Positions 51,036-59,925 are shown, counted from the first letter of the stretch. The stretch is 64,000 bases of DNA from Phytoactinopolyspora limicola (GCF_011320225.1 NZ_JAAOEN010000001.1:725652-789651), one strand, 5' to 3'. The notes: a model not told the origin generated them from the sequence alone. Numbers and translations: made by a program.

Positions 51036-51728
51036 ATGGGTCTTCGGGCGAGCATGGCCATGTGGGCCGGCAACCAAGCGGCGCGGCGCACCGCACCAGC
51101 CGTGGCGGCCCGTGGTGCGCAGCACTTTGTTGACAAGGCTATCGATGGCTTCACCGGTTTCCCCGGTGCTCGCGAGGTAGCACGCAAGTATCTCGAACGC
51201 CGGCGCGACGTCGACCGAGCTATCCGCGACGTCATCGAGCAGCATGTGCGGCTGGCGGGTGTGCAGGGATTCGTGACCAACGTCGGCGGCGTCGTCACCA
51301 TGCCGGTGGCGATCCCGGCCAACATCGCCGGTGTCGCCGTCCTCCACCTGCGGATGGCGGCAGCCATCGCCCATCTGCGCGGATACGACATCGCCGACCC
51401 CAGGGTGCGCACCGCGGCGCTGATGACGTTGCTCGGCAAAGACGGCGCCGAGCCCATCATCCGAGAGAAACACCTGCCGTCGTCGCCCCACGAGGTAGCG
51501 GTCGGGCGGGCCGACATCGAACCCGCCACGGTAGAACGGGTCGCGGCCCGCGTTGCGCAGGAGCTCGCCGCCCGGATCGGCGGCAAACACGCCACTCTTA
51601 TGCTCGCCAAGCGGGTGCCGCTGCTGGGTGGGGCGGTCAGCGCGGGGGTCGACGCGGTGTCGACATGGTCCGTGGCGCGTTATGCCCGCAGCCAGTTTCC
51701 TACCCACGTCATGGTCGAGCGCGCCTGA
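51036..51728 (+). CDS. EcsC-domain protein
   Basis: This 230-residue protein has the EcsC family core: 'HFVDKAIDGFTGFPGAREVARKYLERRRDVDRAIRDVIEQHVRLAGVQGFVTNVGGVVTMPVAIPANIAGVAVLHLRMAAAIAHLRGYD'. The Gly/Pro-rich hydrophobic stretch 'VVTMPVAIPANIAGVAVLHL' may associate with the membrane. EcsC is named from the Bacillus ecs locus but its activity is unknown. It stands alone here. Confidence 0.87.
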   Translation: MGLRASMAMWAGNQAARRTAPAVAARGAQHFVDKAIDGFTGFPGAREVARKYLERRRDVDRAIRDVIEQHVRLAGVQGFVTNVGGVVTMPVAIPANIAGVAVLHLRMAAAIAHLRGYDIADPRVRTAALMTLLGKDGAEPIIREKHLPSSPHEVAVGRADIEPATVERVAARVAQELAARIGGKHATLMLAKRVPLLGGAVSAGVDAVSTWSVARYARSQFPTHVMVERA

Positions 51729-51821
51729 GGTCAGGTGGCCGTTGCCGGTACGCTCGCGCAGCGCCGCTCGCGGGGTGGTTAATCGGTTGGCGTGGGCGAG
51801 GCGGGTCCCTATCGTGGTTTT

Positions 51822-52865
51822 GTGAACGAGTCTTCGTTGCTGCCGATGGCGGTCCGTGCCGGAGCGCCGAGCGAACTACCTGAGCTTCCCACCGACGCCG
51901 GCCTCACCTGGCGTCCGCTGGCACCCGACGATGTGCCGGCCTGGCACGCGTTGGCGGTCATTGTCGAAGATCACGACGACGCCATCGAGCGATCGTCGGC
52001 GGAAGAATTCGCTGAGTTGTTCAAGGGTGATTGGCGAGACGCCACCCGGGACACCGTCGGCGGCTTCGCCGCGAACGGGGAGCTGCGCGCCTACGCCCGG
52101 GCAGAGTTGAACCCGGTCACCGAGGGCACGCTGACTCCCACCCTCTTCGGCGCCGTCCACCCCGATATCCGCCGACGCGGTATTGGGCGGGCGCTGGCCA
52201 CGTGGGCCATCGCCCGCGCCCGGCAACAACTGGCCGCGACCGACTCCACTTTGCCGGCCCGAATCCGTATCTTCGCCGACGAACACCAGGCGGGCGCACG
52301 TGTGGTGGCTGAGCAGGCCGGGTTCACCGCTGTCCGCTGGTACGTCTGTATGCGTCGTTCGCTGTCGACGGAACTCCCGGACGTCCAGCTGGCACCGGAG
52401 ATCCGCATCGAGCCTTACAGCGCGGAGCGTGACGACGAGGTCCGGATCACGCACAACGAGTCGTTCGCCGTTGACCACTGGGGCTCCAACCCCATCGACG
52501 CCCAGGCCTGGGCGCTGACGGTGATCGAGAGCGCCGGCTTCCGCGCCGACTGGAGCTTCATAGCCGTCGACACCACCACCAACCACGTGGTCGGCTACAC
52601 CATCGCTGGCGCCTATGAACAAGACTGGAAGCCGCAGGGTTTTACCGAAGGTTGGACCGACCTACTGGGTGTGCGGCGTGAGTACCGCGGCCGCGGTATA
52701 GCCGCCGCCCTGCTGCGTGCGTCGATGCGGGCCTATGCCGCTTCGGGTATCGAGTACGCCGGTCTCGACGTCGATACGGAGAACCCCACCGGGGCCTTGG
52801 GGTTGTATACCCGGCTCGGCTACGTGCCGGACCGCGGCAGTGTGTTGTACGCCAAAGACGTGTGA
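51822..52865 (+). CDS. Double-domain GNAT acetyltransferase
   Basis: The start is uncertain between GTG 51822 and ATG 51846; the frame is open to 51792. It has two GNAT domains: one around 'TLFGAVHPDIRRRGIGRALATWAIARA' and one around 'TDLLGVRREYRGRGIAAALLRASMRAYAASGIEYAGLDVDTENPTGALGLYTRLGYV', both with the R/Q-x-x-G-x-G/A acetyl-CoA loop. The arrangement resembles mycothiol synthase (MshD), but similarity is not strong enough to assign that role. Confidence 0.87.
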   Translation: MNESSLLPMAVRAGAPSELPELPTDAGLTWRPLAPDDVPAWHALAVIVEDHDDAIERSSAEEFAELFKGDWRDATRDTVGGFAANGELRAYARAELNPVTEGTLTPTLFGAVHPDIRRRGIGRALATWAIARARQQLAATDSTLPARIRIFADEHQAGARVVAEQAGFTAVRWYVCMRRSLSTELPDVQLAPEIRIEPYSAERDDEVRITHNESFAVDHWGSNPIDAQAWALTVIESAGFRADWSFIAVDTTTNHVVGYTIAGAYEQDWKPQGFTEGWTDLLGVRREYRGRGIAAALLRASMRAYAASGIEYAGLDVDTENPTGALGLYTRLGYVPDRGSVLYAKDV

Positions 52866-52952
52866 CGGGCCGATGTCGGCCTGATTTCCGGGTGGACTGA
52901 CCCCTGCCACGAGTGGTCTGCGTTGACTATTCTGGTGGGTGGGGAGTTGCCG

Positions 52953-53267
52953 ATGAGGACGATCTCGGACCTGATGCGGGCGCTGCGGGTGTGGTGGCCC
53001 GCAGGTCAACCTGAGCCCGGTCCGGACCCCTTCGAGACGCTGGCGGTTCAGTATCGGCTGGCCATCGTCGCCGCCGAGATCCGCACGCTGGAACACGACA
53101 TGCGGGGCTGGGCCCGGGGCCATCACTTGATCGCCGCGACGGCCGCCTACGACCACCTGTTGTGTGACGCCGCCGAGATGTCCGGGCTTGCGGTCCCGGA
53201 CACCGAGGGCCCGGTACGCCGGCTGATCCTGGAAGCCGAGTTGCGGGAACGTGGCTGGTCCTGGTGA
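52953..53267 (+). CDS. Small conserved protein of unknown function
   Basis: From ATG 52953, after GGGGAG, the product has 104 residues: MRTISDLMRALRVWW, a Pro-rich turn, then helices 'FETLAVQYRLAIVAAEIRTLEHDMRGWARGHHLIAATAAYDHLLCDAAEMSG' and the C terminus 'LILEAELRERGWSW'. Codon use is that of real genes. I recognise no domain. It lies before the convergent ogt gene. Confidence 0.7.
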   Translation: MRTISDLMRALRVWWPAGQPEPGPDPFETLAVQYRLAIVAAEIRTLEHDMRGWARGHHLIAATAAYDHLLCDAAEMSGLAVPDTEGPVRRLILEAELRERGWSW

Positions 53268-53319
53268 GTGTGTGTTGCGCCCTCAACATCAGTGACCAGG
53301 GCGTCGCGCTTACTCGTCA

Positions 53320-53817
53320 TCAGCTGACCGGCACGGCCGGTGTCTCCAGCTCCAGCAGCATCCGCTTGCGCTCGATACCGCCGCCGTAGCCGGTCAGCGC
53401 CCCTGACGCGCCGATCACCCGGTGGCACGGGACCACGATGGAGATCGGGTTGCGTCCGTTGGCCAGACCCACTGCCCGGTACGCGGTGGGATGGCCGATC
53501 TGTTCGGCGATCTCGCGGTAGCTTCGGACTTCGCCGTAAGGGATGCTCGTCAGGGCCGCCCACACCCGTTGCTGGAACGGGGTCCCCGTCGGGTTGAGGG
53601 GGAGGTCGAACTCCCTGAGCTGGCCGGCGAAGTAGTGCTCGAGTTGTTCCTCAGCGGCGCCGAACGGCTCGTCGGACCGGATCCAGCCTGGCCCGATGTC
53701 GTGCGGGCCGTGCCGGCGCTCCTCCATGTACAGGCCGGTGAGGCCGGCGTCGTCGGCGGTGAGAAGCAGTGGGCCGACGGGGCTGTCGAGTTCGGTCCAG
53801 AAGGTGCGGGACATCAT
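53320..53817 (-). CDS. ogt: Methylated-DNA--protein-cysteine methyltransferase
   Basis: This 165-residue enzyme has the active-site motif IVVPCHRV with acceptor Cys131, the DNA-binding helix-turn-helix 'TPFQQRVWAALTSIPYGEVRSYREIAEQIGHPTAYRAVGLANGRNP' and the C-terminal 'GYGGGIERKRMLLELE'. It removes methyl groups from O6-methylguanine in a suicide reaction. Its start overlaps the upstream ada-alkA stop (ATGA), so the two form an alkylation-repair operon. Confidence 0.96.
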   Translation of the reverse strand: MMSRTFWTELDSPVGPLLLTADDAGLTGLYMEERRHGPHDIGPGWIRSDEPFGAAEEQLEHYFAGQLREFDLPLNPTGTPFQQRVWAALTSIPYGEVRSYREIAEQIGHPTAYRAVGLANGRNPISIVVPCHRVIGASGALTGYGGGIERKRMLLELETPAVPVS

Positions 53818-55316
53818 CGTTCTCCTGAGTTGTCAGAATCGGGTAGATGGGCCGCGGCGGCCCAAATGTGCATGAGGGCGTAGGAACGCCAGGGGCGCCA
53901 ACGCTCGGCAAGCCGGGCGGCGGCGCGTTCGTCGGCGGGCAGACCGAGGCGGCGCAGGCCATGTTGCACGCCGAGGTCGGAGGGAAGGAAGACGTCAGGG
54001 TCACTGAGCGCCCGCAGGCGCACGTAGCTGGCGGTCCACGGGCCGATGCCAGGGATGGCGAGGAGCTGTTCTTCGGCTTCGGTGCGGTCGACGCCGGGGT
54101 CGAGCCGGACACGGCCGTCGGCCAGTCGGCTGCTCAGCTCGTGCAGGGTGTGCTGGCGGCGGCGGGGCATCGGGAAGGTCGACGGATCGGCGGCGGCCAG
54201 CTCGGACGGGGCGGGGAAGGTGTGCGTGACCTGGCCCACCGGCGCGTCGAGGGGTTTGCCGTAGGCCGTGACCAGCCGCCCGGCGACGGTCCGTGCGGCA
54301 GCTACCGAGACCTGCTGGCCGATGATGGCGCGGGCGGCGAGTTCAGCACCGTCAGCGGCGCCCGGGGTGCGCCGGCCTGGTACCTGCTCGACGAGGGGCC
54401 GTAGGGCGGCGTCGGCCGAGAGGGTCTCGTCGACGGTGCGCGGGTCGGCGTCGAGATCGAAGATCCGCCGGCAGCGTGCGACGGCGGCGGTGAGGTCTCG
54501 GGGATCGGCGAGGTGCAACACCGCGTGCACCCACCGTGGCTGAGGAGTCAGCTCGACGATTCCGGCGCCGTGTGGAAGCACCAGGCTACGCCGGTAGGTG
54601 CGGCCGGATACCTCCTCGACGCCGGGAACGGCACGCATAGCCAGGAAGTCGAGGACACCGTTGGTGTCGGCTGGTTCGCGGAACGCGAGCCGGAGTTCGA
54701 TGGTTCCGGTGGCTCCGCTGCCACCTTCACGGGTTCGGGTCGCGCGCTCACGCCGTCGGGAAGCCCGCTCGCGCAGCTGGGTGGGGGTGAGTGCGTAGAT
54801 CTCGCGTATGGTGTCGTTGAACTGGCGGATACTGGCGAATCCGGCCGCGAAGGCGATCTCGGTGACCGCCAGGTCAGTCGTCTCCAGCAGTGTCCGTGCG
54901 CTGTGTGCCCGTTGTGAGCGGGCCAGCCTCAAAGGCCCGGCGCCGACCTCTTCGGTGAGGGTGCGGTGGAGTTGGCGTTGGCTGTACCCCAGTACGGTGG
55001 CGAGTCCGGCAACGCCATCACGGTCCACGACACCATCGGCGATCATCCGCATGGCGCGTGCAGTGACGTCGGCGCGGACGTTCCACTCCGGAGAGCCTGG
55101 GGTGGTGTCGGGCCGGCAGCGCCGGCAGGCGCGGAACCCGGCCGATTGGGCTTCGGCCGCCGAGCGATAGAAACGTACGTTTGCCCGCTTGGGTGTCATG
55201 GCGGGGCAGCTGGGCCGGCAGTAGATGCCGGTGGAGGTGACCCCAAGGTAGAAGATGCCGTCGAACCTGGCATCACGTCCTTGCACCGCGCGGTAGTAAA
55301 CGTCGTCGTCGAGCAT
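53814..55316 (-). CDS. Ada-AlkA fusion: methyl-sensor regulator plus 3-methyladenine glycosylase
   Basis: This 500-residue protein joins three parts. Residues 1-75 are the Ada methyl-phosphotriester domain with zinc Cys33, Cys37, Cys64 and Cys67, spaced as in E. coli Cys38/42/69/72; Cys33 would be the acceptor. An AraC-type double helix-turn-helix follows ('VLGYSQRQLHRTLTEEVGAGPLRLARSQRA', 'ITEIAFAAGFASIRQFN'-like). The C-terminal half is AlkA, with HhH 'LLAIPGIGPWTASYVRLRAL' and catalytic Asp in 'FLPSDLGVQ'. It is thus sensor, activator and glycosylase in one chain, followed by ogt. Confidence 0.95.
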   Translation of the reverse strand: MLDDDVYYRAVQGRDARFDGIFYLGVTSTGIYCRPSCPAMTPKRANVRFYRSAAEAQSAGFRACRRCRPDTTPGSPEWNVRADVTARAMRMIADGVVDRDGVAGLATVLGYSQRQLHRTLTEEVGAGPLRLARSQRAHSARTLLETTDLAVTEIAFAAGFASIRQFNDTIREIYALTPTQLRERASRRRERATRTREGGSGATGTIELRLAFREPADTNGVLDFLAMRAVPGVEEVSGRTYRRSLVLPHGAGIVELTPQPRWVHAVLHLADPRDLTAAVARCRRIFDLDADPRTVDETLSADAALRPLVEQVPGRRTPGAADGAELAARAIIGQQVSVAAARTVAGRLVTAYGKPLDAPVGQVTHTFPAPSELAAADPSTFPMPRRRQHTLHELSSRLADGRVRLDPGVDRTEAEEQLLAIPGIGPWTASYVRLRALSDPDVFLPSDLGVQHGLRRLGLPADERAAARLAERWRPWRSYALMHIWAAAAHLPDSDNSGER

Positions 55317-55398
55317 GTGTCCAGTGTGCGCGCGGTGAGGCGTCGGATACTAGCGGATATCAGACACGGTCGTGTGGTGGCTCCATCCGGTGGATCGT

Positions 55399-55436
55399 GT
55401 CGGGGATCCGGTCACCAAGGCGACCGGATCCCCGAC
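55399..55436. terminator. Perfect 15-bp hairpin after XRE-MurA gene
   Basis: GTCGGGGATCCGGTC (55399-55413) pairs with GACCGGATCCCCGAC (55422-55436) around an 8-base loop. It lies 30 bases past the stop of the leftward MurA-like gene and before the ada-alkA gene, separating the two transcripts. Confidence 0.75.
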
Positions 55437-55465
55437 TTGATCACGGGGGTCGTGGGGGGACGGCG

Positions 55466-56995
55466 TCAGAGATCGCGGAAGGTCTCGATGGTGGCGCCCA
55501 ACAAGGACAGGCGGGCTGCGAGGTCCTCGTAGCCGCGGTTGATCACGTAGACGTTGCGCAGCACGGACGTGCCCTTCGCCGCCAGCATGGCCAGCAGTAC
55601 CACCACGGCCGGGCGCAGCGCTGGCGGGCAGATGATCTCCGTCCCCGACCAGTGGGTGGGGCCCTCGACCAGTACGCGGTGTGGATCGAGCAGGGTGACG
55701 TTTCCGCCGAGTCTGGTGAGTTCGGTCAGGTAGATGGCTCGATTCTCGTACACCCAGTCGTGGATCAACGTGGAGCCGGACGCACTCGCCGCGATCAGGG
55801 CGAAGAACGGGAGGTTGTCGATGTTCAACCCCGGGAACGGCATCGGATGGATCTTGTCCAATGGTGCTTTGAGCACCGACGGGCGGACGGTGATGTCCAC
55901 GAGCCGGGTCTCGCCGTTGCCGGCCCGGTACTCCGAACTCAGATCGAGATCAAGGCCCATCTCTTCCAGCAGCGCAAGCTCGATCTCGAGAAACTCGACC
56001 GGAGCCCTCGCCACGGTGATCTCAGACGACGTCACGATCGCCGCCGACAGGAGGCTCATCGCCTCGATGGGGTCTTCGGACGGCGCGTAATCGACATCGC
56101 AGTCGATGTCCTCGACGCCGCGGACGGTCAGCGTGGTGGTGCCAATGCCGTCGATCTCGACGCCAAGCCTGGTCAGGAAGTAGCAGAGATCTTGGACCAT
56201 GTAGTTGGAGCTGGCGTTGCGGATGACCGTCTCACCCTTGTTGCGGGCCGCTGCCATGAGCGCGTTCTCGGTGACGGTATCGCCGCGCTCGATTAGGACG
56301 ATGGGTCGGTCCGGCCGGACCGAACGGTCGACGTGGGCGTGGTAGAAGCCGCCGGTGGCTTTGAGTTCGAGCCCGAACCGGCGCAGCGCCGCCATGTGTG
56401 GGTGCACCGTCCGGGTGCCCAGGCTGCATCCACCGGCGTACGGAAGCCGAAACTCGGCTTCGCGGTGCAGTAGTGGCCCGAGGAACATGATGATGCTGCG
56501 AGTACGGCGGGCCGCAGCGACATCCATGCTGTCCAGGTCGAGCCGATCCGGAGGGATGATCTCCAGGTCGCGTCGATCGTCGAGCCACCGGGTCTTGATC
56601 CCGATGCTCTCCATGACTTCGATGATCCGGTTGACCTCTTCGATGCGAGCGATGCCGCGCAGCACCGTGCGGCCTTTGTTGAGGAGGCTGGCGCAGAGCA
56701 GCGCCACGCTGGCGTTCTTGCTGGTTTTGACCTCGATATTGCCGGTGAGCTGGCGCCCACCGGTGACTCTGAGATGGGTGGGCCCGGGCTGGCCGAGCGA
56801 GACCAGCTCGCTGTCCAGCGCCTCGCCGATGCGGGCGATCATCTCAAGGCTGAGGTTCTGGTGTCCACGTTCTATACGGTTGACGGCGCTCTGGCTCGTT
56901 CCGAGTTGCTCCGCCAGCTGGTGCTGGGTCCAGCCCCGATGGAGCCGGGAGTCGCGGATCAACGAGCCGATGCGACCGCGGTAGTCGTCTGCCAC
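55466..56995 (-). CDS. XRE regulator-MurA-like enolpyruvyl transferase fusion
   Basis: This 509-residue protein starts with GTG 56995. Residues about 9-62 are an XRE helix-turn-helix ('IRDSRLHRGWTQHQLAEQLGTSQSAVNRIERGHQNLSLEMI'). Residues 75-509 are an EPSP/MurA fold that keeps the UDP-GlcNAc-site Lys93-Asn94 (SKNA) and the catalytic Cys190 in AGGCSLGTR. MurA makes UDP-GlcNAc-enolpyruvate, the first committed step to peptidoglycan. Fusion to a DNA-binding domain suggests an enzyme that also controls transcription. A palindrome sits just upstream. Confidence 0.9.
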   Translation of the reverse strand: MADDYRGRIGSLIRDSRLHRGWTQHQLAEQLGTSQSAVNRIERGHQNLSLEMIARIGEALDSELVSLGQPGPTHLRVTGGRQLTGNIEVKTSKNASVALLCASLLNKGRTVLRGIARIEEVNRIIEVMESIGIKTRWLDDRRDLEIIPPDRLDLDSMDVAAARRTRSIIMFLGPLLHREAEFRLPYAGGCSLGTRTVHPHMAALRRFGLELKATGGFYHAHVDRSVRPDRPIVLIERGDTVTENALMAAARNKGETVIRNASSNYMVQDLCYFLTRLGVEIDGIGTTTLTVRGVEDIDCDVDYAPSEDPIEAMSLLSAAIVTSSEITVARAPVEFLEIELALLEEMGLDLDLSSEYRAGNGETRLVDITVRPSVLKAPLDKIHPMPFPGLNIDNLPFFALIAASASGSTLIHDWVYENRAIYLTELTRLGGNVTLLDPHRVLVEGPTHWSGTEIICPPALRPAVVVLLAMLAAKGTSVLRNVYVINRGYEDLAARLSLLGATIETFRDL

Positions 56996-57010
56996 GAGCC
57001 GAGACCCTAT

Positions 57011-57022
57011 CTCATATATGAG
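57011..57022. promoter_or_regulatory. Palindrome CTCATATATGAG before XRE-MurA gene
   Basis: This perfect 12-bp palindrome lies 16 bases upstream of the GTG start in an otherwise GC-rich region. Its centre could also be the -10 box. It is the obvious candidate site for autoregulation by the XRE domain of the adjacent gene. Confidence 0.6.
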
Positions 57023-57218
57023 TTACCACTACACATTGATCACTGGCGAGTCGTGGTACGCAGGCTCTGAGTCCACGGCGAAGGCCGTGTTCCGACGGCA
57101 CAGTGGGGAGTTGTGTGCAAGAATCTCCATGCTGATGATCTTGATGAGAGTCGATCTCGGCTGATTTGTCGGCGTGTGGCGCCCGGTTCGGGTGGGATAT
57201 GCGGGTACCGTGTGCCGC

Positions 57219-57803
57219 ATGGCCTCCGTCCGTCACCGCCGTCGCCTGACCGCCGTCCGTGCCCTGGCTGTGCTTACGCCAGTGCTGACCGTCGTGGGCG
57301 CGCTGGTGGCGTTCCTACTCGGCGGAGACTGGCCGCTGCTCGCGGCTTCCATCGGTGTGGCGGCGTCGATCATTTTGGGGACGTTGGCGTTCCGCCTCGA
57401 TCGGCGACTACGCGTCGAGATCGCGACGGTCCGCGCGGACCAGGCGGCGGAGTATGCCGACGAGCACGGGCGTTACGCCGACGAGCACCGCGAGTTCACC
57501 AACCACATGGTAGGACTCCTCGATGTCGCAGGTGAGCGCATCGATTCGATGCGTGGCCAGCTCAACCGGCTGGAGGTGGAGATCGCCTACTCGCGCAGCA
57601 CGCGGCCTGGGGCCTCGACGCCCAGTACCGAGCTCGCCCAGCTAGCCGAGGGTGCGGAGTGGAACGACCTCTGGCCAGACCTGTCTGACGCGCCGACCGT
57701 CGTCGATCTCGTGGCGTGGGACGAGAAGAACCGTACGTTGCTGCCGGAGGCCACGGCCGAATCGACCGCGGCACTCGACGAACCCGAGGAGCGCACTGCT
57801 TAG
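57219..57803 (+). CDS. Small two-helix membrane protein with coiled coil
   Basis: From ATG 57219 the protein has 194 residues. Two adjacent transmembrane helices ('ALAVLTPVLTVVGALVAFLLGG', 'WPLLAASIGVAASIILGTLAF') are followed by a charged helical stretch likely to form a coiled coil ('EIATVRADQAAEYADEHGRYADEHREFTNHMVGLLDVAGERIDSMRGQLNRLEVEIAYSR') and an acidic tail. I recognise no enzymatic domain. The 62-bp tandem repeat begins 48 bases beyond its stop. Confidence 0.75.
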   Translation: MASVRHRRRLTAVRALAVLTPVLTVVGALVAFLLGGDWPLLAASIGVAASIILGTLAFRLDRRLRVEIATVRADQAAEYADEHGRYADEHREFTNHMVGLLDVAGERIDSMRGQLNRLEVEIAYSRSTRPGASTPSTELAQLAEGAEWNDLWPDLSDAPTVVDLVAWDEKNRTLLPEATAESTAALDEPEERTA

Positions 57804-57850
57804 GCAGCCGCTCAGAGCGACGGCTTAGGTCCGGCGCGGAGGTTTCACGC

Positions 57851-57998
57851 GCTGCAGTAAGGCTCCTTGTTGCTGCCCTGGCGACAGCAAGCTTCCTCGT
57901 GGCGACGCCGGTGCTGCAGTAAGCTTCCTTGTTGCTGCCCTGGCAACAGCAAGCTTCCTTATGCCGAGGCCGGTGCTGCAGTAAGCCTCCTTGTGGCC
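57851..57998. repeat. 62-bp tandem repeat, about 2.4 copies
   Basis: Units start at 57851, 57913 and 57975, each opening GCTGCAGTAAG. Copies 1 and 2 differ at a few positions; the third is partial. Each unit contains two CAGTAAGCTTCC/CAGCAAGCTTCC sub-repeats that can form an imperfect hairpin (TTGC-TGCCCTG-GCAA centre). The array fills the gap between two convergent genes and may work as a terminator or vary in copy number. Confidence 0.85.
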
Positions 57999-58038
57999 GC
58001 GGGTACTCGACCACCTCTGCGGGCGGCGGGGCGCGCGG

Positions 58039-59193
58039 TCAGGCGTCGCTGACCGTGACCAGGTCTACCTCGCTCGGTGGGATGGACCGGCTCTCGGCCT
58101 CCACCGATCGGCGCAGCGCCGCGTGGAGCGTGGACGGCGTGAGCACGCCGAGATAGCGATCGTCATGATCGAGCACGGCGATCCATCCTGCGTTCCACTG
58201 CAACATCTCCGCGAAAGCCACCTTGAGGCTGTCGTCGAGGGCCACCCAGGCTTCCATACGCCGCGCCTGATCACCCACCACGCCGTCGGCATCACACATC
58301 TCTCGTCCGATCCAGCCGGCCAGGCCCCCGGACTCGTCTTGCACCACGGCCCACCTGGAGGTGTTCATCGCTGTGGCTGCGGACCGCAACGAATCGCTGA
58401 CCTTGACAAGCGGCGGATATTCAAGATCGGCTCTGGTCACGGGCGTCACCGACAGCCGTTTCAGGCCGCGGTCGAATCCGACGAAGTCGGAGACGAACGG
58501 CGTCGCCGGCGAGCCCAGGACAGCCGCCGGGGTATCGAACTGCTCGAGCCGCCCGCCCTGGGCGAAGACCGCGATGCGGTCGCCGAGCCGGACCGCCTCC
58601 TCGATGTCGTGTGTGACGAACAGAATCGTTTTGCGGACGTCTTCCTGTAGCCGGAGGAACTCATCCTGGAGCTGGGACCGCACCACCGGATCCACCGCGC
58701 TGAACGGCTCGTCCATGAGTAGTACGGGCGGGTCGGCAGCCAGCGCCCGGGCCACCCCCACGCGTTGCCGTTGGCCGCCGGACAGCTCATGTGGATACCT
58801 GCGAGCGTAGGTGTCGGGGTCTAGCCCGACCAGTGCTAGAAGTTCACGAGCCCGTTCCCTGCGACGGGCCTTCGGCCAGCCGCTCAGCTCCGGTACGACG
58901 GCGACGTTCTCGGCGATGGAGCGGTGGGGGAAGAGTCCGACGTTCTGGATGACGTAGCCGATGCCGCGCCGTAGCCGCACGTGGTCGGCGTGGGTGACGT
59001 CGGTGCCGTCGACGAAGATCCGTCCGCCGCTGGGTTCGACGAGCCGGTTGACCATCTTCATGGTGGTGGTCTTCCCGCATCCGGACGGTCCGACGAGGAC
59101 AACGAGTTCGCCGCGCTGCACGTCAAGGGTCAGCTCGTGAACCGCGACGGTGCCGTCGGGGTAGCGTTTAGAGACGCCGTCGAGACGGATCAT
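58039..59193 (-). CDS. Glycine-betaine/choline ABC ATPase with CBS pair (OpuCA-like)
   Basis: From ATG 59193 (MIRLDGVSKRYPDG) the protein has 384 residues; an upstream ATG at 59241 is possible. The ATPase domain has Walker A GPSGCGKTT, 'GYVIQNVGLFPHRSIAENVAVVP', signature LSGGQRQRVGVARAL and Walker B VLLMDEPFSAVD. The C-terminal third has two CBS domains ('LVKVSDSLRSAATAMNTSRWAVVQDE', 'WVALDDSLKVAFAEMLQWNAGWIAVLDHDDRYLGVLTPSTL'), which sense ionic strength or nucleotides in OpuA-type systems. Unusually, it is divergent from its permeases. Confidence 0.94.
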   Translation of the reverse strand: MIRLDGVSKRYPDGTVAVHELTLDVQRGELVVLVGPSGCGKTTTMKMVNRLVEPSGGRIFVDGTDVTHADHVRLRRGIGYVIQNVGLFPHRSIAENVAVVPELSGWPKARRRERARELLALVGLDPDTYARRYPHELSGGQRQRVGVARALAADPPVLLMDEPFSAVDPVVRSQLQDEFLRLQEDVRKTILFVTHDIEEAVRLGDRIAVFAQGGRLEQFDTPAAVLGSPATPFVSDFVGFDRGLKRLSVTPVTRADLEYPPLVKVSDSLRSAATAMNTSRWAVVQDESGGLAGWIGREMCDADGVVGDQARRMEAWVALDDSLKVAFAEMLQWNAGWIAVLDHDDRYLGVLTPSTLHAALRRSVEAESRSIPPSEVDLVTVSDA

Positions 59194-59265
59194 CGGTTGT
59201 TCGGTACCGTCGTCAGCGTGGTGTCGTCCAGGGCCGTTCATACGGTAACCATCCCCGACAACTGC

Positions 59266-59925
59266 ATGGTGCGCAACGACTGGGTCTGTCCCGAGTATGT
59301 CCAGACCCGGTCGGGAGAGATCACTGACGCCTTGCAGCAGCATGTGTGGATCACCGTCGTGGCGGTGGTTGTTGGTCTCGCCCTCTCGTTCGTGCTGGCC
59401 CTGTTGGCCAGGCGATACCGGCGGTTCGCAGCGCTGATCCTCGGTACGTCGACGGTGCTGTACACCGTGCCATCGCTGGCCATGTTCGGGCTGCTGCTGT
59501 CGGTGACCGGTCTCACGGCTACCACGGTGATCGTGGGATTGGTGTTGTATTCGCTGGTCATCCTGGTGCGTGGCATCATGACCGGGCTCGACGGAGTACC
59601 ACCGGACGTCCGGGAAGCCGCTGTCGGGATGGGGTACGGGCCGGTCAGGATGTTGCTCCGCGTTGAGTTGCCGCTGGCGTTGCCTACCATCGTCGCCGCG
59701 CTCCGGGTGGCGACGGTGTCGACCATCGCGATGACCACCCTTGGGGTCATCGTCGGGCATGGCGGCCTCGGTGATCTGATCTTGCGCGGCCTGCGCAGCA
59801 ACTTCCGCCCGGAGGTGTTGACCGCGTCGGTCCTGGTAGTAGTGCTCGCACTGCTGGCCGACTTGATTCTGGTGGCCGCGCTGCGGTTGGCCACTCCTTG
59901 GCGGCGGGGGGTGGCACGAGCGTGA
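59266..59925 (+). CDS. Glycine-betaine-type ABC permease 1
   Basis: From ATG 59266 the protein has 219 residues and about five helices, with the binding-protein-dependent transport signature 'EAAVGMGYGPVRMLLRVELPLALPTIVAALRVATVSTIAMTTLGVIVG'. It has an additional N-terminal segment 'NDWVCPEYVQTRSGEITDALQQH', as in OpuCB/OsmW permeases. Its stop overlaps the second permease start by 4 bases (GTGA). Confidence 0.92.
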   Translation: MVRNDWVCPEYVQTRSGEITDALQQHVWITVVAVVVGLALSFVLALLARRYRRFAALILGTSTVLYTVPSLAMFGLLLSVTGLTATTVIVGLVLYSLVILVRGIMTGLDGVPPDVREAAVGMGYGPVRMLLRVELPLALPTIVAALRVATVSTIAMTTLGVIVGHGGLGDLILRGLRSNFRPEVLTASVLVVVLALLADLILVAALRLATPWRRGVARA

